Positions 14,001 to 19,851 of a DNA stretch of 21,301 nucleotides are shown piece after piece. The first letter of the stretch is position 1. Each line of letters opens with the position of its first letter. The stretch is taken from the IMG/VR virus record IMGVR_UViG_3300043496_000232, positions 1 through 21,301 of that record, one strand, 5' to 3'. Made by a program: the position numbers and the translations under genes. Below the pieces are notes generated by a model. That model saw only the letters and a program-made list of their open reading frames with translations, ran no database searches and was not told the DNA's origin. This stretch comes from a virus.

Positions 14001-15415
14001 GCGGGGAGCTGGTTGAACATGTCGCGGGCCTGCCCGACCATATCGCGCACTTGCTGGAGCGCGGTCAGGAAGGTGTTGACGGCACCGACCGTCCGCGCCA
14101 TCACCTCGGGGCCGAAGACCGCCTCGATGACCGCGAGGATTGGCCCGAACAGCCCGTTGATGTCGCCCGCGCGAATCGCGTTGAACGCGCCGACCACCGC
14201 CGCGCCGAAGTCGCCCACCACCGTAATCGCCTGCCCGACGCCCGACTCGATGGCCGCGAGGAAAGGCGGCCCCCAGGCCTTGATGAAGGGTACGGCGGCG
14301 TTGACGGCGGCGGTGCCCGCGTCCACGAGCTGGCGCAGGTAGGGCAGCAACATCAGGCCGACCGTGATGGCCGCCGTCTCAACGCTCCCCTTGAACGCAT
14401 CCATGCTGCCGGCGAAGTTGTCCATCATCGCCACGCCGGTCTGGTGCGCCGTGGCCGCGTTCCGCAGCTTCTCGGTGTAGGACTGGATGCTGTTCTCGCC
14501 CTCGCCCATCATCGCGATTGCGGCCGACATCCCCTCGCGCCCGAACAGGGTTTCGAGCGTGGCGAGGCGTTGCTGGTCGGACATCCCCTTGAGCGATGCT
14601 TTCAATTCGTCGGAGATGCCCGCGAAGTCCTTCATCTTGCCGCTGCTGTCGAAGAACTCCATACCGAGGTCTTGCATCAGCGTCTTGGCTTCTTTGCTCG
14701 GCGAGGCGAGCGAGGTCAGCATCGTGCGGAGTCCGGTCCCGGCCTGGCTGCCTTTGAGGCCGTTCGCGCCGAGCAGGGCGATCGCCGCCGCCGTGTCCTC
14801 GAGCGTGAGGCCCATCGAGGACGCGACCGGGCCGACATACTTCATCGACTCGGCCATATCCTGCACGGAGATAGACGAGATGTTGGCCGCGCCCGCGAAG
14901 GCGTTGGCGACGCGGTCCATCGTGACGCCCTGGCTGGCGAAGATGGCCATCGAGTCGGTCGCGATGGTGGCGGCCTCGGCGAGCCCCAGCCCGCCCGCCG
15001 CCGCGAGGTCGAGCGTGCCAGGCAGCACGGCCGCCATCTCCGACACCTCGATGCCGCCCTTGGCCAGTTCCGCCATCGCCTGGGCGGCCTCGGAGGCGCT
15101 AAAGGCCGTGTCCGCGCCCATCTGCAAGGCGAGGTCGGAGAGTTGCGCCAGTTCGGGCGCGGTCGCGCCGCTGACCGCGCCGACCTCGGAGATGACCGCC
15201 TGGAACTCGGACGCCAGCCCGATGGACTTGCCGATGCCCGCGCCCAGCCCGACCGCCGCCGCGCCGACCGCCATGAAGCCCGCCGCGGCGACCGACCCCA
15301 GCGCCCCGGCCGATTTGGCGAAGCCCGACACCTGCTTGTCGACGCGGGATAGCCCCGCCTCGGCCTCTTTGGTATCGGCTCCCACGCGTACGAGCAGTTC
15401 GGAGGCTACGGGCAT
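11021..15415 (-). CDS. Tail tape measure protein
   Basis: The protein has 1464 residues from ATG 15415 (GGAGG six bases upstream; a TTG at 15421 is less likely). Residues about 60-400 match the TP901-type tape-measure core: an MGADTAFSASEAA segment, GLGLAEAATIATDSM, MKYVGPVASSMGLTLEDTA and a GLRTMLTSLA motif. The middle is long hydrophobic Ala/Trp/Ile-rich helix. SIKSPSKVTAEIGREV near residue 925 is a common tape-measure segment. Five tandem 64-68-residue repeats follow (about 980-1307). The C-terminus has AAGGIVTKPTVGLIGERGPE, a conserved end motif. It sets tail length, is coated by the chaperones and leaves with DNA on infection. At about 0.15 nm per residue the tail would be about 0.22 micrometre. 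Confidence 0.95.
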   Translation of the reverse strand: MPVASELLVRVGADTKEAEAGLSRVDKQVSGFAKSAGALGSVAAAGFMAVGAAAVGLGAGIGKSIGLASEFQAVISEVGAVSGATAPELAQLSDLALQMGADTAFSASEAAQAMAELAKGGIEVSEMAAVLPGTLDLAAAGGLGLAEAATIATDSMAIFASQGVTMDRVANAFAGAANISSISVQDMAESMKYVGPVASSMGLTLEDTAAAIALLGANGLKGSQAGTGLRTMLTSLASPSKEAKTLMQDLGMEFFDSSGKMKDFAGISDELKASLKGMSDQQRLATLETLFGREGMSAAIAMMGEGENSIQSYTEKLRNAATAHQTGVAMMDNFAGSMDAFKGSVETAAITVGLMLLPYLRQLVDAGTAAVNAAVPFIKAWGPPFLAAIESGVGQAITVVGDFGAAVVGAFNAIRAGDINGLFGPILAVIEAVFGPEVMARTVGAVNTFLTALQQVRDMVGQARDMFNQLPAPLQGLIAGFFALGPAVQLVGAALPLLVGAFSGLGPIISILTSTIPVLGTVIAALGWPLTLVVAAVAALALAWTTNFLGMRDATMPIIAQIGALITGVLLPALAQIGTYLLTVVWPQVQAAWAQIQAAVQQAIAIVVPTLQQMGAATLAAFQAALPGIMAFIAGMQQLGAAVLPIVQAVAAQIMASLGPAMAALAAWAAEVVPQFAAAWTNVMSIVGPLVGALASMIGSALSAIAGFVAAHGAQITGILSATWSAVSGIIGGVLGVITGLISSALLVIAGDWEGAWSRLLQTFITFGSQMQSVTSAAMAAVLGIMQLAGAAILAAMQAAWSAIQAGTASAWAAIQATVSSSVTGLVGVITAGLAAAQGAALAAWSAIQGAAASSWAGILGIVSASVGAIPGIIYGIVGTVAAAGAAVGAAAIDGITGALQGGLGRVRAIAAEIASTVASALQSALSIKSPSKVTAEIGREVVNGLVEGMDDKQQDAAKKAADVASAIAKAVTDTLGAMKALADFDFAADSPSGEALGWFRHLTESLLATMAAVAAQFEAEALEHVGKFSDAVGKVGGAVGSAVDGLLALGTADWATSSPDGNAMAWFTHLMASLVQNFAAAAKEFEDGALEAAGKFAEAAGKVAGVIGPAVAGFKDLATLAAPSETAIDQLMMSIRYIVRKFAEMATMLDTEGVAHLAEFSEAAGKALAAAKTGTDLFKAFDKLGIPSAEAIDHLMEAIKYVVRRFGEMAREVSEEGLTQLQAFAEAAGQSLAAAKAGTDLFKAMEKLAVPSAEAIDFLLGTIGYIINRIREIANAIGVEGLAEAQSFAQGSWNVINTLAGSLKLFEELRKFIDIPQQVLNEIWQGLEGALEAMGDLVSRADALKNSAYDYLANMEEAARIVAQAQSIGNGMGAVPTVVVPTGSPWEIVPMPAFAAGGIVTKPTVGLIGERGPEAVIPLNQYRGGGGGGGNVYVTIAAPVYGVNQLEDVVVGAVTSAQRRGRL
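11492..12475 (-). repeat. Five tandem repeats within the tape measure gene
   Basis: The minus-strand product has units at 12475-12272, 12271-12068 (68 residues each), 12067-11876, 11875-11684 and 11683-11492 (64 residues each). Shared features are a (S)PS/SP start, a helix with I(K/R)Y(I/V)VR or WF-H-L, EG or EA-L and an F-EAAGK segment. The last three units align without gaps, and units 3 and 4 also share obvious DNA identity around the GTDLFK end. Confidence 0.8.
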
Positions 15416-15453
15416 ATGCAACCTCCGCTCGCGTTCCCGCGTACATGCCGCGC

Positions 15454-15459
15454 TACAAT
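15454..15459 (+). promoter_or_regulatory. -10-like box before the lipoprotein gene
   Basis: TACAAT lies 25 bases before the GTG start in the 68-base gap between the divergent tape-measure and lipoprotein genes. No good -35 was found. It is the same hexamer as at 2938. Confidence 0.4.
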
Positions 15460-15483
15460 CGTTCGCTGTGAGAGGAGTCGCCC

Positions 15484-15897
15484 GTGCGTGCGCTGTTGAC
15501 CCTGACGCTTGGCCTGGTGGCGCTGGTAGCCTGCGGTGGGCAAGCCGCCACCCCGCCGCCCACCTTCGCCCGCTACACCGCCGACGAGGTCATCGCCGCG
15601 CTGCAACCACTCGGCATCACCGACATCAAGGAGGGGACGCGCGACCCCAAGAGCGTGGCCCCGAATACCTACACCGCGAGCAAGGAATTCACCATCCCGA
15701 GCGTCGCGCCCAAGGGCGGGCAGGTGCAGGTGTTCAGCACGGCGAGCGACCTCGCGGCGATGCAAGCGTGGTACGCCCGCTTCCCCGACCTGGCCCCGTA
15801 TGTCTATGTCAAGGGCAACGCGCTCGTGCAACTGAATAACACCTTGCCGAAGGCCGAAGCCGAGCGGTACGCGGCGGCGGTGGCCGGGCTGAAGTAG
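15484..15897 (+). CDS. Phage-encoded lipoprotein (moron; exclusion candidate)
   Basis: The protein has 137 residues. An N-terminal signal peptide (MRALLTLTLGLVALVAC) ends in the lipobox L14-V15-A16-C17, so the mature protein is lipid-anchored outside the cytoplasmic membrane. The mature part of about 120 residues has a Pro linker, a TADEVIAALQPLGI helix, strands around KEFTIPS and QVQVFSTAS, a helix with WYARF and YVYVKGNALVQLNN. It is a small alpha/beta domain that I do not identify. GTG 15484 has GAGGAG with six bases spacing. It stands alone on the plus strand between tape-measure and chaperone genes of the leftward operon, the classic moron arrangement. A surface role, perhaps blocking superinfection, is inferred. 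Confidence 0.85.
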   Translation: MRALLTLTLGLVALVACGGQAATPPPTFARYTADEVIAALQPLGITDIKEGTRDPKSVAPNTYTASKEFTIPSVAPKGGQVQVFSTASDLAAMQAWYARFPDLAPYVYVKGNALVQLNNTLPKAEAERYAAAVAGLK

Positions 15898-16442
15898 TCA
15901 CGCGCCCCGCTTGCCTTGCTTCTTGCTGCGGTTCTTCTCCGCGATGTTCTCGGCTTCCATCGCGGCCAGTCCCCGGTGCAACCAGAATTCGCCGTCCGGG
16001 TGCCCCTCCAACTCCAGCGGGCTCATGTTGAGCGCCCGCGCCGCGAGGATGTAGGCGTACCAGTCCGGGCAGTAGCCACCCGCTAGACCACCCGCCGTAA
16101 GCCAGCGTTGGAGTCCGCGCCGCTCAGCTTTCCCACCTTGATTTCCTCAAGGATGCCGTTGAGGATGGCCTGCACGTAGTCGAGCCCGACCGACCGCAGC
16201 CAGGCCATCCCCGCGCCCGCGATGGGCAGCGGCTCGCCGTCGTCGCCTTCGAGATTCCAGGCGACCACCGTCTGCGCCAGCAGGCGGCAGATGCCGTCGT
16301 ACTGCTCGCTGTCGTCGCCCTTCATCGCCTCGCGCAGCGTGTCGGAACTGAACGGGCGAAACTGGATAGACCAGTCATCGCCTTCAATGTCGAAGTTCGC
16401 GATCCGGACCCGCTGCTGAATCTTGCCCGCCTTGGGTGCCAT
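15898..16442 (-). CDS. Tail assembly chaperone, frameshifted long form (G-T)
   Basis: The product of a -1 ribosomal frameshift at GGGAAAG (16134-16128) has 181 residues. It shares the first about 104 residues with the short form and then reads GKAERRGLQRWLTAGG, YCPDWYAYILAARAL, LEGHPDGEFWLHRGLAAM and a Lys-rich end (KNRSKKQGKRGA). The -1 frame is open with no stop from the slip to TGA 15898-15900. Siphophages make such a pair just before the tape measure gene; the long form recruits tail-tube protein to the chaperone-coated tape measure. The phage lambda G/GT pair uses the same heptamer. In this phage a lipoprotein gene separates it from the tape measure gene. Confidence 0.88.
16083..16442 (-). 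CDS. Tail assembly chaperone, short form (G-like)
   Basis: The protein has 119 residues from ATG 16442, with AAGGAG seven bases upstream, to TAG 16083-16085. It begins with a basic leader (MAPKAGKIQQRVRI), then has an acidic alpha/beta domain including SIQFRPFSSDTLREAMKGDD and a helix YVQAILNGILEEIKVGKLSG near the frameshift site. By analogy with lambda gpG, it coats the tape-measure protein during tail assembly and is absent from the finished virion. The stop and the overlapping -1 frame define its relation to the long form. Placement between tail tube and tape measure agrees. Confidence 0.85.
   Translation of the reverse strand: MAPKAGKIQQRVRIANFDIEGDDWSIQFRPFSSDTLREAMKGDDSEQYDGICRLLAQTVVAWNLEGDDGEPLPIAGAGMAWLRSVGLDYVQAILNGILEEIKVGKLSGADSNAGLRRVV
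16128..16134 (-). promoter_or_regulatory. -1 ribosomal slippery site GGGAAAG
   Basis: Read on the minus strand, G GGA AAG lies in frame with the short chaperone (codons GTG GGA AAG CTG), which is the X XXY YYZ form. After slipping, codons GGG AAA lead into the open downstream frame. It lies 15 codons before the short-form stop. A short AGCG/CGCT pairing just downstream could be a weak stimulator. Confidence 0.88.
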
Positions 16443-16475
16443 GCTGCGCTCCTTCCGCGCACCGCGCACCGGCCA

Positions 16476-16495
16476 CACGCGGGCACGGGCGACGG
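16476..16495. repeat. 20-bp direct repeat, copy 1 (left of tail-tube gene)
   Basis: CACGCGGGCACGGGCGACGG is identical to 17538-17557. It lies in the 73-base gap between the chaperone start and the tail-tube stop. Both copies are preceded by GGC(CA)C and lie a similar distance upstream of a minus-strand gene start. Confidence 0.75.
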
Positions 16496-16515
16496 GCGAC
16501 ACTGCACCGCGCTGT

Positions 16516-17502
16516 TTAGGTGATGGCCGCGACGTTGTTGGTCACCGTGAAAAGAAAAGCCTTCGTCCAGGTGGGGTCATGCACGATAGTAAACGGCCAG
16601 TCCACGGCGTACACACCATCTTCATCGGTAAACTCGCTCGCCGCGTTGAACTTGATCGCAAAGTCAAACCAGGCCTTGTAGACCGCCGGTCCCGCGCCGA
16701 TGAGATTGGTGTCCAGCACCTCGATACGCAGGAAGCGGGTGGCGCCCGCGCGCAACTGGGTCAGCGGCCCCATGCCCGCCGCGTCGGCCTCGAGCATCAG
16801 GTGACCCTCGGCGGTCGGTTCCGTCTCGATGCGCGCGGCGTAGCCGGTGATGGTGCTGTTGAGCGTCCAGAGCGGGCCGTAGCGGTCGCTTAGATTCCAG
16901 CCGACCTGCAAGGCGCGCGTCAGCTTGGTGGTGCCCAGCGCCACCGCGGTCGCGTCCAGGTAGACGTTGGTCTGCGCCGGGAGCATCGGCTGGGTGGGGA
17001 TGGCGGTCGGGGTGGGGGTCAGCGTGATGCCGTCCGTGAAGCCGGTGCCGATCATCGTGCCGCTGAGTTCGATGCTCTCGCGCGTGAACTCCATCCCGAA
17101 CTCGGAGAACACGCCGCCGGCGAACTTGTGCGCCCGTTCCGCCGAACCCTGCTCGATGGTGTAGGTCTTGATGATGTCGGCCAAGGTGGAATTGGGGGTG
17201 AAGACATGCTGCTTGCCGGTGGTCTGGACGGTGGTGATGACGGGGGCGCTGACGAGCGAGGCGAGCGGGTAGACGATTTCATCGAACGTCGCCATGCCCT
17301 CGACATCGGCCTCGACCCATTCCTTGCCGGGGATGACCAGCGTGCGGTACTTGGTGCCCATCGGGCGAAAGTCGGTCGTCTCGGCCTGGAGGCTGGGGGC
17401 GATGGACATCGCGCCGAGCAGCTTGTTGGCTGCGACGCTGGTCCCTTCCACCGTTTCGACGCCAAGCTGAATCACCTGGGTTATTGCTGTTCGCTCTGGC
17501 AT
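16516..17502 (-). CDS. Major tail tube protein
   Basis: The protein has 328 residues. The N-terminus (VIQLGVETVEGTSVAANKLL) is typical of the phage tail-tube family 2, followed by FRPMGTKYRTLV and an EADVEGMATFDEI motif that marks the tube beta-sandwich. The C-terminal part (ATRFLRIEVLDTNLIG, YAVDWPFTIVHD) continues the barrel-like domain. The length allows one tube domain plus an extra C-terminal domain. Hexameric rings of this protein form the tail tube around the tape measure. ATG 17502 has AAGGAG about ten bases upstream. It lies next to the chaperone genes, as expected. Confidence 0.85.
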   Translation of the reverse strand: MPERTAITQVIQLGVETVEGTSVAANKLLGAMSIAPSLQAETTDFRPMGTKYRTLVIPGKEWVEADVEGMATFDEIVYPLASLVSAPVITTVQTTGKQHVFTPNSTLADIIKTYTIEQGSAERAHKFAGGVFSEFGMEFTRESIELSGTMIGTGFTDGITLTPTPTAIPTQPMLPAQTNVYLDATAVALGTTKLTRALQVGWNLSDRYGPLWTLNSTITGYAARIETEPTAEGHLMLEADAAGMGPLTQLRAGATRFLRIEVLDTNLIGAGPAVYKAWFDFAIKFNAASEFTDEDGVYAVDWPFTIVHDPTWTKAFLFTVTNNVAAIT

Positions 17503-17537
17503 GACCGGTCACTCCTTCGCTGCGGGAGCGCACAGGC

Positions 17538-17557
17538 CACGCGGGCACGGGCGACGG
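17538..17557. repeat. 20-bp direct repeat, copy 2 (right of tail-tube gene)
   Basis: This is identical to 16476-16495. It lies in the 69-base gap between the tail-tube start (17502) and the stop of the Com-like gene (17572). The two copies thus bracket the tail-tube gene exactly. Confidence 0.75.
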
Positions 17558-17571
17558 TTCAGTTCGTGCGA

Positions 17572-17790
17572 CTAACGTTCGATGGTGAGGCGCCGCTTGC
17601 AGCGGGTGCAGGTGACGGTGAGCATCCCGTGCAATTGCTCGGCGAGGAGCTTCTGGCAATGCGGGCAGCGGACTTGCGCCGCTTTCATGCGCGCCAGGGC
17701 GTCGGGGACAACGCGACGCCCCGCCGCTGGCCCCGCGTACTCGGGGGCGCGCGACAGGGCGACATCGGGCGAACGGCTGCGCTCCTGCAT
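17572..17790 (-). CDS. Com-like zinc-ribbon protein
   Basis: The protein has 72 residues. The C-terminal half reads VRCPHCQKLLAE ... VTCTRCKRRLTIER, two CxxC pairs about 20 residues apart with the K-L-L and R-C-K-R context. This closely resembles phage Mu Com, which binds mom mRNA and allows its translation. An N-terminal half of about 34 Arg/Pro/Ala residues is extra compared with Com. ATG 17790 has AAGGAG; an internal ATG at 17688 would give a Com-sized protein but has no SD. Many phages carry Com-like proteins without a mom gene. Here it lies between tail completion and tail tube genes; the RNA target is unknown. Confidence 0.75.
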   Translation of the reverse strand: MQERSRSPDVALSRAPEYAGPAAGRRVVPDALARMKAAQVRCPHCQKLLAEQLHGMLTVTCTRCKRRLTIER

Positions 17791-17818
17791 CGCGGTCTCC
17801 TTGTCTGCTGGCCCCCGT

Positions 17819-17858
17819 CAACCCCCACCTGCCGCACTTGGCCGGGTGGGGCGGGTTG
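17819..17858. terminator. Hairpin between DUF3168 and Com-like genes
   Basis: Arms 17819-17829 (CAACCC then CCACC) and 17845-17858 (GGTGG, bulge GGC, GGGTTG) can pair. It lies in the 82-base gap 17791-17872 in the leftward operon. With no T-run it could be an attenuating or processing structure. A 16-codon open frame in the gap has no properly spaced SD and is not called. Confidence 0.35.
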
Positions 17859-17872
17859 CTGCGCTCATGCTC

Positions 17873-18292
17873 CTAGGCGTCGCTCGCCTTGACTCGATAC
17901 TCCCCTCCGAGCTGGATGTAACTGACACCGTTCTCGACGGTGGGCAGTTCAAAGGGGCGTTCCCTGGTGCAGATGTGGATGACGCCGCTCGTCACCGTGC
18001 CGGAGGCCGCGTGCAGCAGCGCGTCGATGCGATTGACGATGGGTTCCAGCGGCCCGGTGCTGCTGCCCTTCGTGACCGCCTTGATGAGCCAGAGCATATC
18101 GGCCCAGATGCGCGTCGGGCCGACCCCCATGAGGTCGTTCCCGCCCGCGAGCAGCTGCAGCACCACATAGGGCATCGTGACCCCAGCCGGGGCAACGCCA
18201 TTGTATATTCGTGTCCCGATGAGCGGCGCGAGCGTGGCGTCGCCCGTCAGGAGCTGGTACACGAAGCTGCGCGTGCGTGCCGTCTCCGCCAC
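17873..18292 (-). CDS. Tail completion/terminator protein (DUF3168-like)
   Basis: The protein has 139 residues. It begins with a helix (ARTRSFVYQLLTGDATLAPLIG) and has TRIYNGVAPAGVTMPYVVLQLL, the signature start of DUF3168 proteins. Middle segments WADMLWLIKAV and a helix IVNRIDALLH precede the strands GVIHICTRERPFELP and VSYIQLGGEYRVKA. Such proteins cap the tail tube or join it to the head. GTG 18292 has AGGGAG upstream, inside a repeat that is also found before the next gene to the right. Its order after the gp10-like gene and before tail tube is canonical. Confidence 0.82.
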   Translation of the reverse strand: MAETARTRSFVYQLLTGDATLAPLIGTRIYNGVAPAGVTMPYVVLQLLAGGNDLMGVGPTRIWADMLWLIKAVTKGSSTGPLEPIVNRIDALLHAASGTVTSGVIHICTRERPFELPTVENGVSYIQLGGEYRVKASDA

Positions 18293-18293
18293 T

Positions 18294-18323
18294 TACAGGC
18301 TCCCTACCGCTTGCGCTACCGCC
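18294..18323. repeat. 30-bp direct repeat, copy A (relic of gp10-like 3' end)
   Basis: It matches 18532-18561 at 28 of 30 positions. On the minus strand it encodes a relic of the gp10-like C-terminus (ending AVGSL then stop) and contains the AGGGAG SD used by the DUF3168 gene. Confidence 0.8.
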
Positions 18324-18326
18324 ATG

Positions 18327-18530
18327 CTATGCCTGTACCAGTGCGGCAGTGACCGCTAGCTGCTTCGGCCGCCATACCTGCCGCCGCCGCGTATCCTCGC
18401 CGCGCAGCGACCGCGAGCGCGCGATTTCGGCGACGATGCGCTCGGCGTCCACCGGCTTGCCGCCGTCGTCGTCGTCAACCACCACCTCGATGGTGACTTC
18501 TGCGATGAAGGTGATGGTTTCGTAGCGCAT
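18327..18530 (-). CDS. 67-residue hypothetical protein in a repeat-bounded cassette
   Basis: ATG 18530 directly follows the TAG of the gp10-like gene and uses the AGGGAG SD in the repeat. The N-terminal half is beta and very acidic (FIAEVTIEVVVDDDDGG), then a helix (AERIVAEIARSRSL), and an Arg-rich to hydrophobic C-terminus (RRRQVWRPKQLAVTAALVQA). No family is recognised. The gene is bounded on both sides by 30-bp repeats, implying that it was added between the gp10-like and DUF3168 genes. Confidence 0.65.
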   Translation of the reverse strand: MRYETITFIAEVTIEVVVDDDDGGKPVDAERIVAEIARSRSLRGEDTRRRQVWRPKQLAVTAALVQA

Positions 18531-18863
18531 CTACAGACTCCCTACCGCTTTCGCTACCGCCGCGACGAACGACGGCCGCACCGCCTCGGCGGCGGGAATC
18601 ATGAACGGCTGTGCGGGCGCGTGCGCGGTGCCGTATTCGACGTAGGGTGCGTAATTTACTCCCGCCGTCACCTGCCCTGCTGCCTCCCCGGTCATGGTGC
18701 CAACGATGCTGTTGCGGAGTGCGCCGGTGTCCACCGGGGCGCGCGTCTTGGCTTGCGCCTCCACGTCGCCAACGGCTTTGCGCACCGCCGCCCCGGCCTT
18801 GCCTGGGAGGGCGGAAGCGAGCGCACCAAGGTGATTGCTCTGGACGACGATGGAGATGCGCAT
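18531..18863 (-). CDS. HK97 gp10-like head-tail joining protein
   Basis: The protein has 110 residues. Key features are an N-terminal helix region, a VEAQAKTRAPVDTGALRNSI motif (the family hallmark APVDTGxLRxSI), VTAGVNYAPYVEYGTAHAPAQPFMIPA, and a C-terminal helix. Family members complete the neck and act in tail joining. ATG 18863 overlaps the previous TGA and has GGAGG. Its 3' end and SD are duplicated at 18294-18323. The length is typical. Confidence 0.88.
   Translation of the reverse strand: MRISIVVQSNHLGALASALPGKAGAAVRKAVGDVEAQAKTRAPVDTGALRNSIVGTMTGEAAGQVTAGVNYAPYVEYGTAHAPAQPFMIPAAEAVRPSFVAAVAKAVGSL
18532..18561. repeat. 30-bp direct repeat, copy B (end of gp10-like gene)
   Basis: This is the 3' coding end, stop and SD of the gp10-like gene, 28 of 30 identical to 18294-18323, with a 238-bp offset. 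Confidence 0.8.
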
Positions 18864-19231
18864 CACCGCACCTCCTGGCAGACCGCCCGCGCGTTGGTCC
18901 CGTAGTAGCCATCCCGGAGCACGTCGATAATCTCGAAGCGCCGCCCGTCCGCGATGAGCACGTGGCGCGCGGTCGCCTGCGTCGCGTAGGGGAGTTCGAT
19001 GGTGTAGGGCGCGGCGCTGGTGAGGCGGTCCCCCGCCGCGCGCTCGTCGGGCTGGGCGAGGCCGGCGGTCACGCTGCACGGCCCCGCCTCGATGACGCCC
19101 TCGACGCTGGACGACCCGCCCGCGTCGTCCGCGGTGCTGGTGGTGCCGATGAGCTCGTAGCTGTCCGCGAACGCCAGTTCCTCGGTCAGCGCGCGGAACC
19201 CCAGCATCTCGGCGGCGGAGAGCACCGGCAT
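18863..19231 (-). CDS. Head closure-like protein (head-tail stopper candidate)
   Basis: The protein has 122 residues. An N-terminal helix (SAAEMLGFRALTEELAFADS) leads to a beta barrel-like part with YELIGTTST, APYTIELPYATQATARHVL, IADGRRFEIIDVLRDG and ARAVCQEV. Small beta-barrel stoppers (SPP1 gp16/HK97 gp9-like) have this layout. It lies between the connector gene and gp10-like gene as stoppers do. ATG 19231 has a GGGGGGG SD. Identity as head closure rests mainly on order and beta pattern. Confidence 0.7.
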   Translation of the reverse strand: MPVLSAAEMLGFRALTEELAFADSYELIGTTSTADDAGGSSSVEGVIEAGPCSVTAGLAQPDERAAGDRLTSAAPYTIELPYATQATARHVLIADGRRFEIIDVLRDGYYGTNARAVCQEVR

Positions 19232-19594
19232 CTAGCGCCCCCCCAGGGTGAGGGCGACGCTGTGCGCCTCGCCGAGCCCATAGCCGAACGCGCGGGCGTT
19301 CCGCATGCACATCTCCCAGGCCTGGTTGCGCTTGAAGTTCTTCCCGCCGCCCAGCGCGACCTCGTACTCGCCCGCGACCTTGCCCGCCTTCCAGAACCAG
19401 CCGAGGCCGACCGCGCGCCGCACCCCGGCCGCGTCCCAGGTGGCGACGTAGCCGCTGCCATCCGGGTCGAGGCCGGCCGCGTCGGCGACGCGCGCCCGCA
19501 GGACGAGGCGCGTCACCTCGGCCGCCGTGAGTGCCGGCGCCTTGAGGTATTGCGTGTCTTCCTCGATGCGGGCGCGCGCCTCAGCCTCGCTCAC
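19232..19594 (-). CDS. Head-tail connector/adaptor-like protein
   Basis: The protein has 120 residues, mostly helical at the N-terminus (EAEARARIEEDTQYLKAP, TAAEVTRLVLRARV), then DPDGSGYVATWD and a helix-loop part (NFKRNQAWEMCMRNARAFGYGLG). The early AEV..LV..A segment resembles gp6/gp15-type adaptors that bind the portal. GTG 19594 follows GAGGAG, which also encodes the EE end of the upstream gene. Position after the capsid and before the stopper supports an adaptor. Domain identity is tentative. Confidence 0.6.
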   Translation of the reverse strand: MSEAEARARIEEDTQYLKAPALTAAEVTRLVLRARVADAAGLDPDGSGYVATWDAAGVRRAVGLGWFWKAGKVAGEYEVALGGGKNFKRNQAWEMCMRNARAFGYGLGEAHSVALTLGGR

Positions 19595-19596
19595 GC

Positions 19597-19809
19597 CTAC
19601 TCCTCGCCCTTTGCCGCCTTCGACGCTGCACCCTCGTCGGCCGCGCCGGCCTTCGTGTGGGCCTCGTAGGGCGAGCCGTCGCCATTGGCGACGATTTTGA
19701 AACCTAACTCCTCATACGTCTTGCCGCCCTCGACCTTGGCGCGGTGGAAGTCGGCGACGCTGACTTCGTAGACGCGCCCGTCTTTATGCGCAATTTGGAC
19801 CTGTGCCAT
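19597..19809 (-). CDS. 70-residue small head-region protein
   Basis: ATG 19809 to TAG 19597-19599 gives 70 residues. The first half is beta and charged (VQIAHKDGRVYEVSVADFHRAKV), then YEELGFKIV, and the end is a disordered Ala/Gly/Lys/Glu tail (ASKAAKGEE). The start uses the GAGGAG SD present in the tandem repeat behind the upstream gene. Similar small proteins follow capsid genes in many siphophages (rho-terminator-like or decoration-type), but no family is certain. Confidence 0.6.
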   Translation of the reverse strand: MAQVQIAHKDGRVYEVSVADFHRAKVEGGKTYEELGFKIVANGDGSPYEAHTKAGAADEGAASKAAKGEE

Positions 19810-19846
19810 CGCTACTGCTCCTCGTCCGCGGTGTCGACGCCGCCTT
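19810..19846. repeat. 37-bp tandem-type repeat, copy A
   Basis: It matches 19852-19888 at 34 of 37 positions (17 and 13 exact bases around a 7-base variable part). It lies between the upstream TAG and the next ATG, and contains a full in-frame copy of the C-terminal GGV(D)TADEEQ-stop code and SD. Confidence 0.8.
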
Positions 19847-19851
19847 GCTGG

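Noticed and set aside
13688-15352. Very long plus-strand open frame opposite the tape measure gene
   Set aside because: It is Arg/Gly/Asp-rich shadow sequence of the tape-measure core, which has strong family motifs.
17818-17868. 16-codon open frame between the DUF3168 and Com-like genes
   Set aside because: The AGGAG before it is one base from the ATG, which is too close, and the peptide is low complexity.
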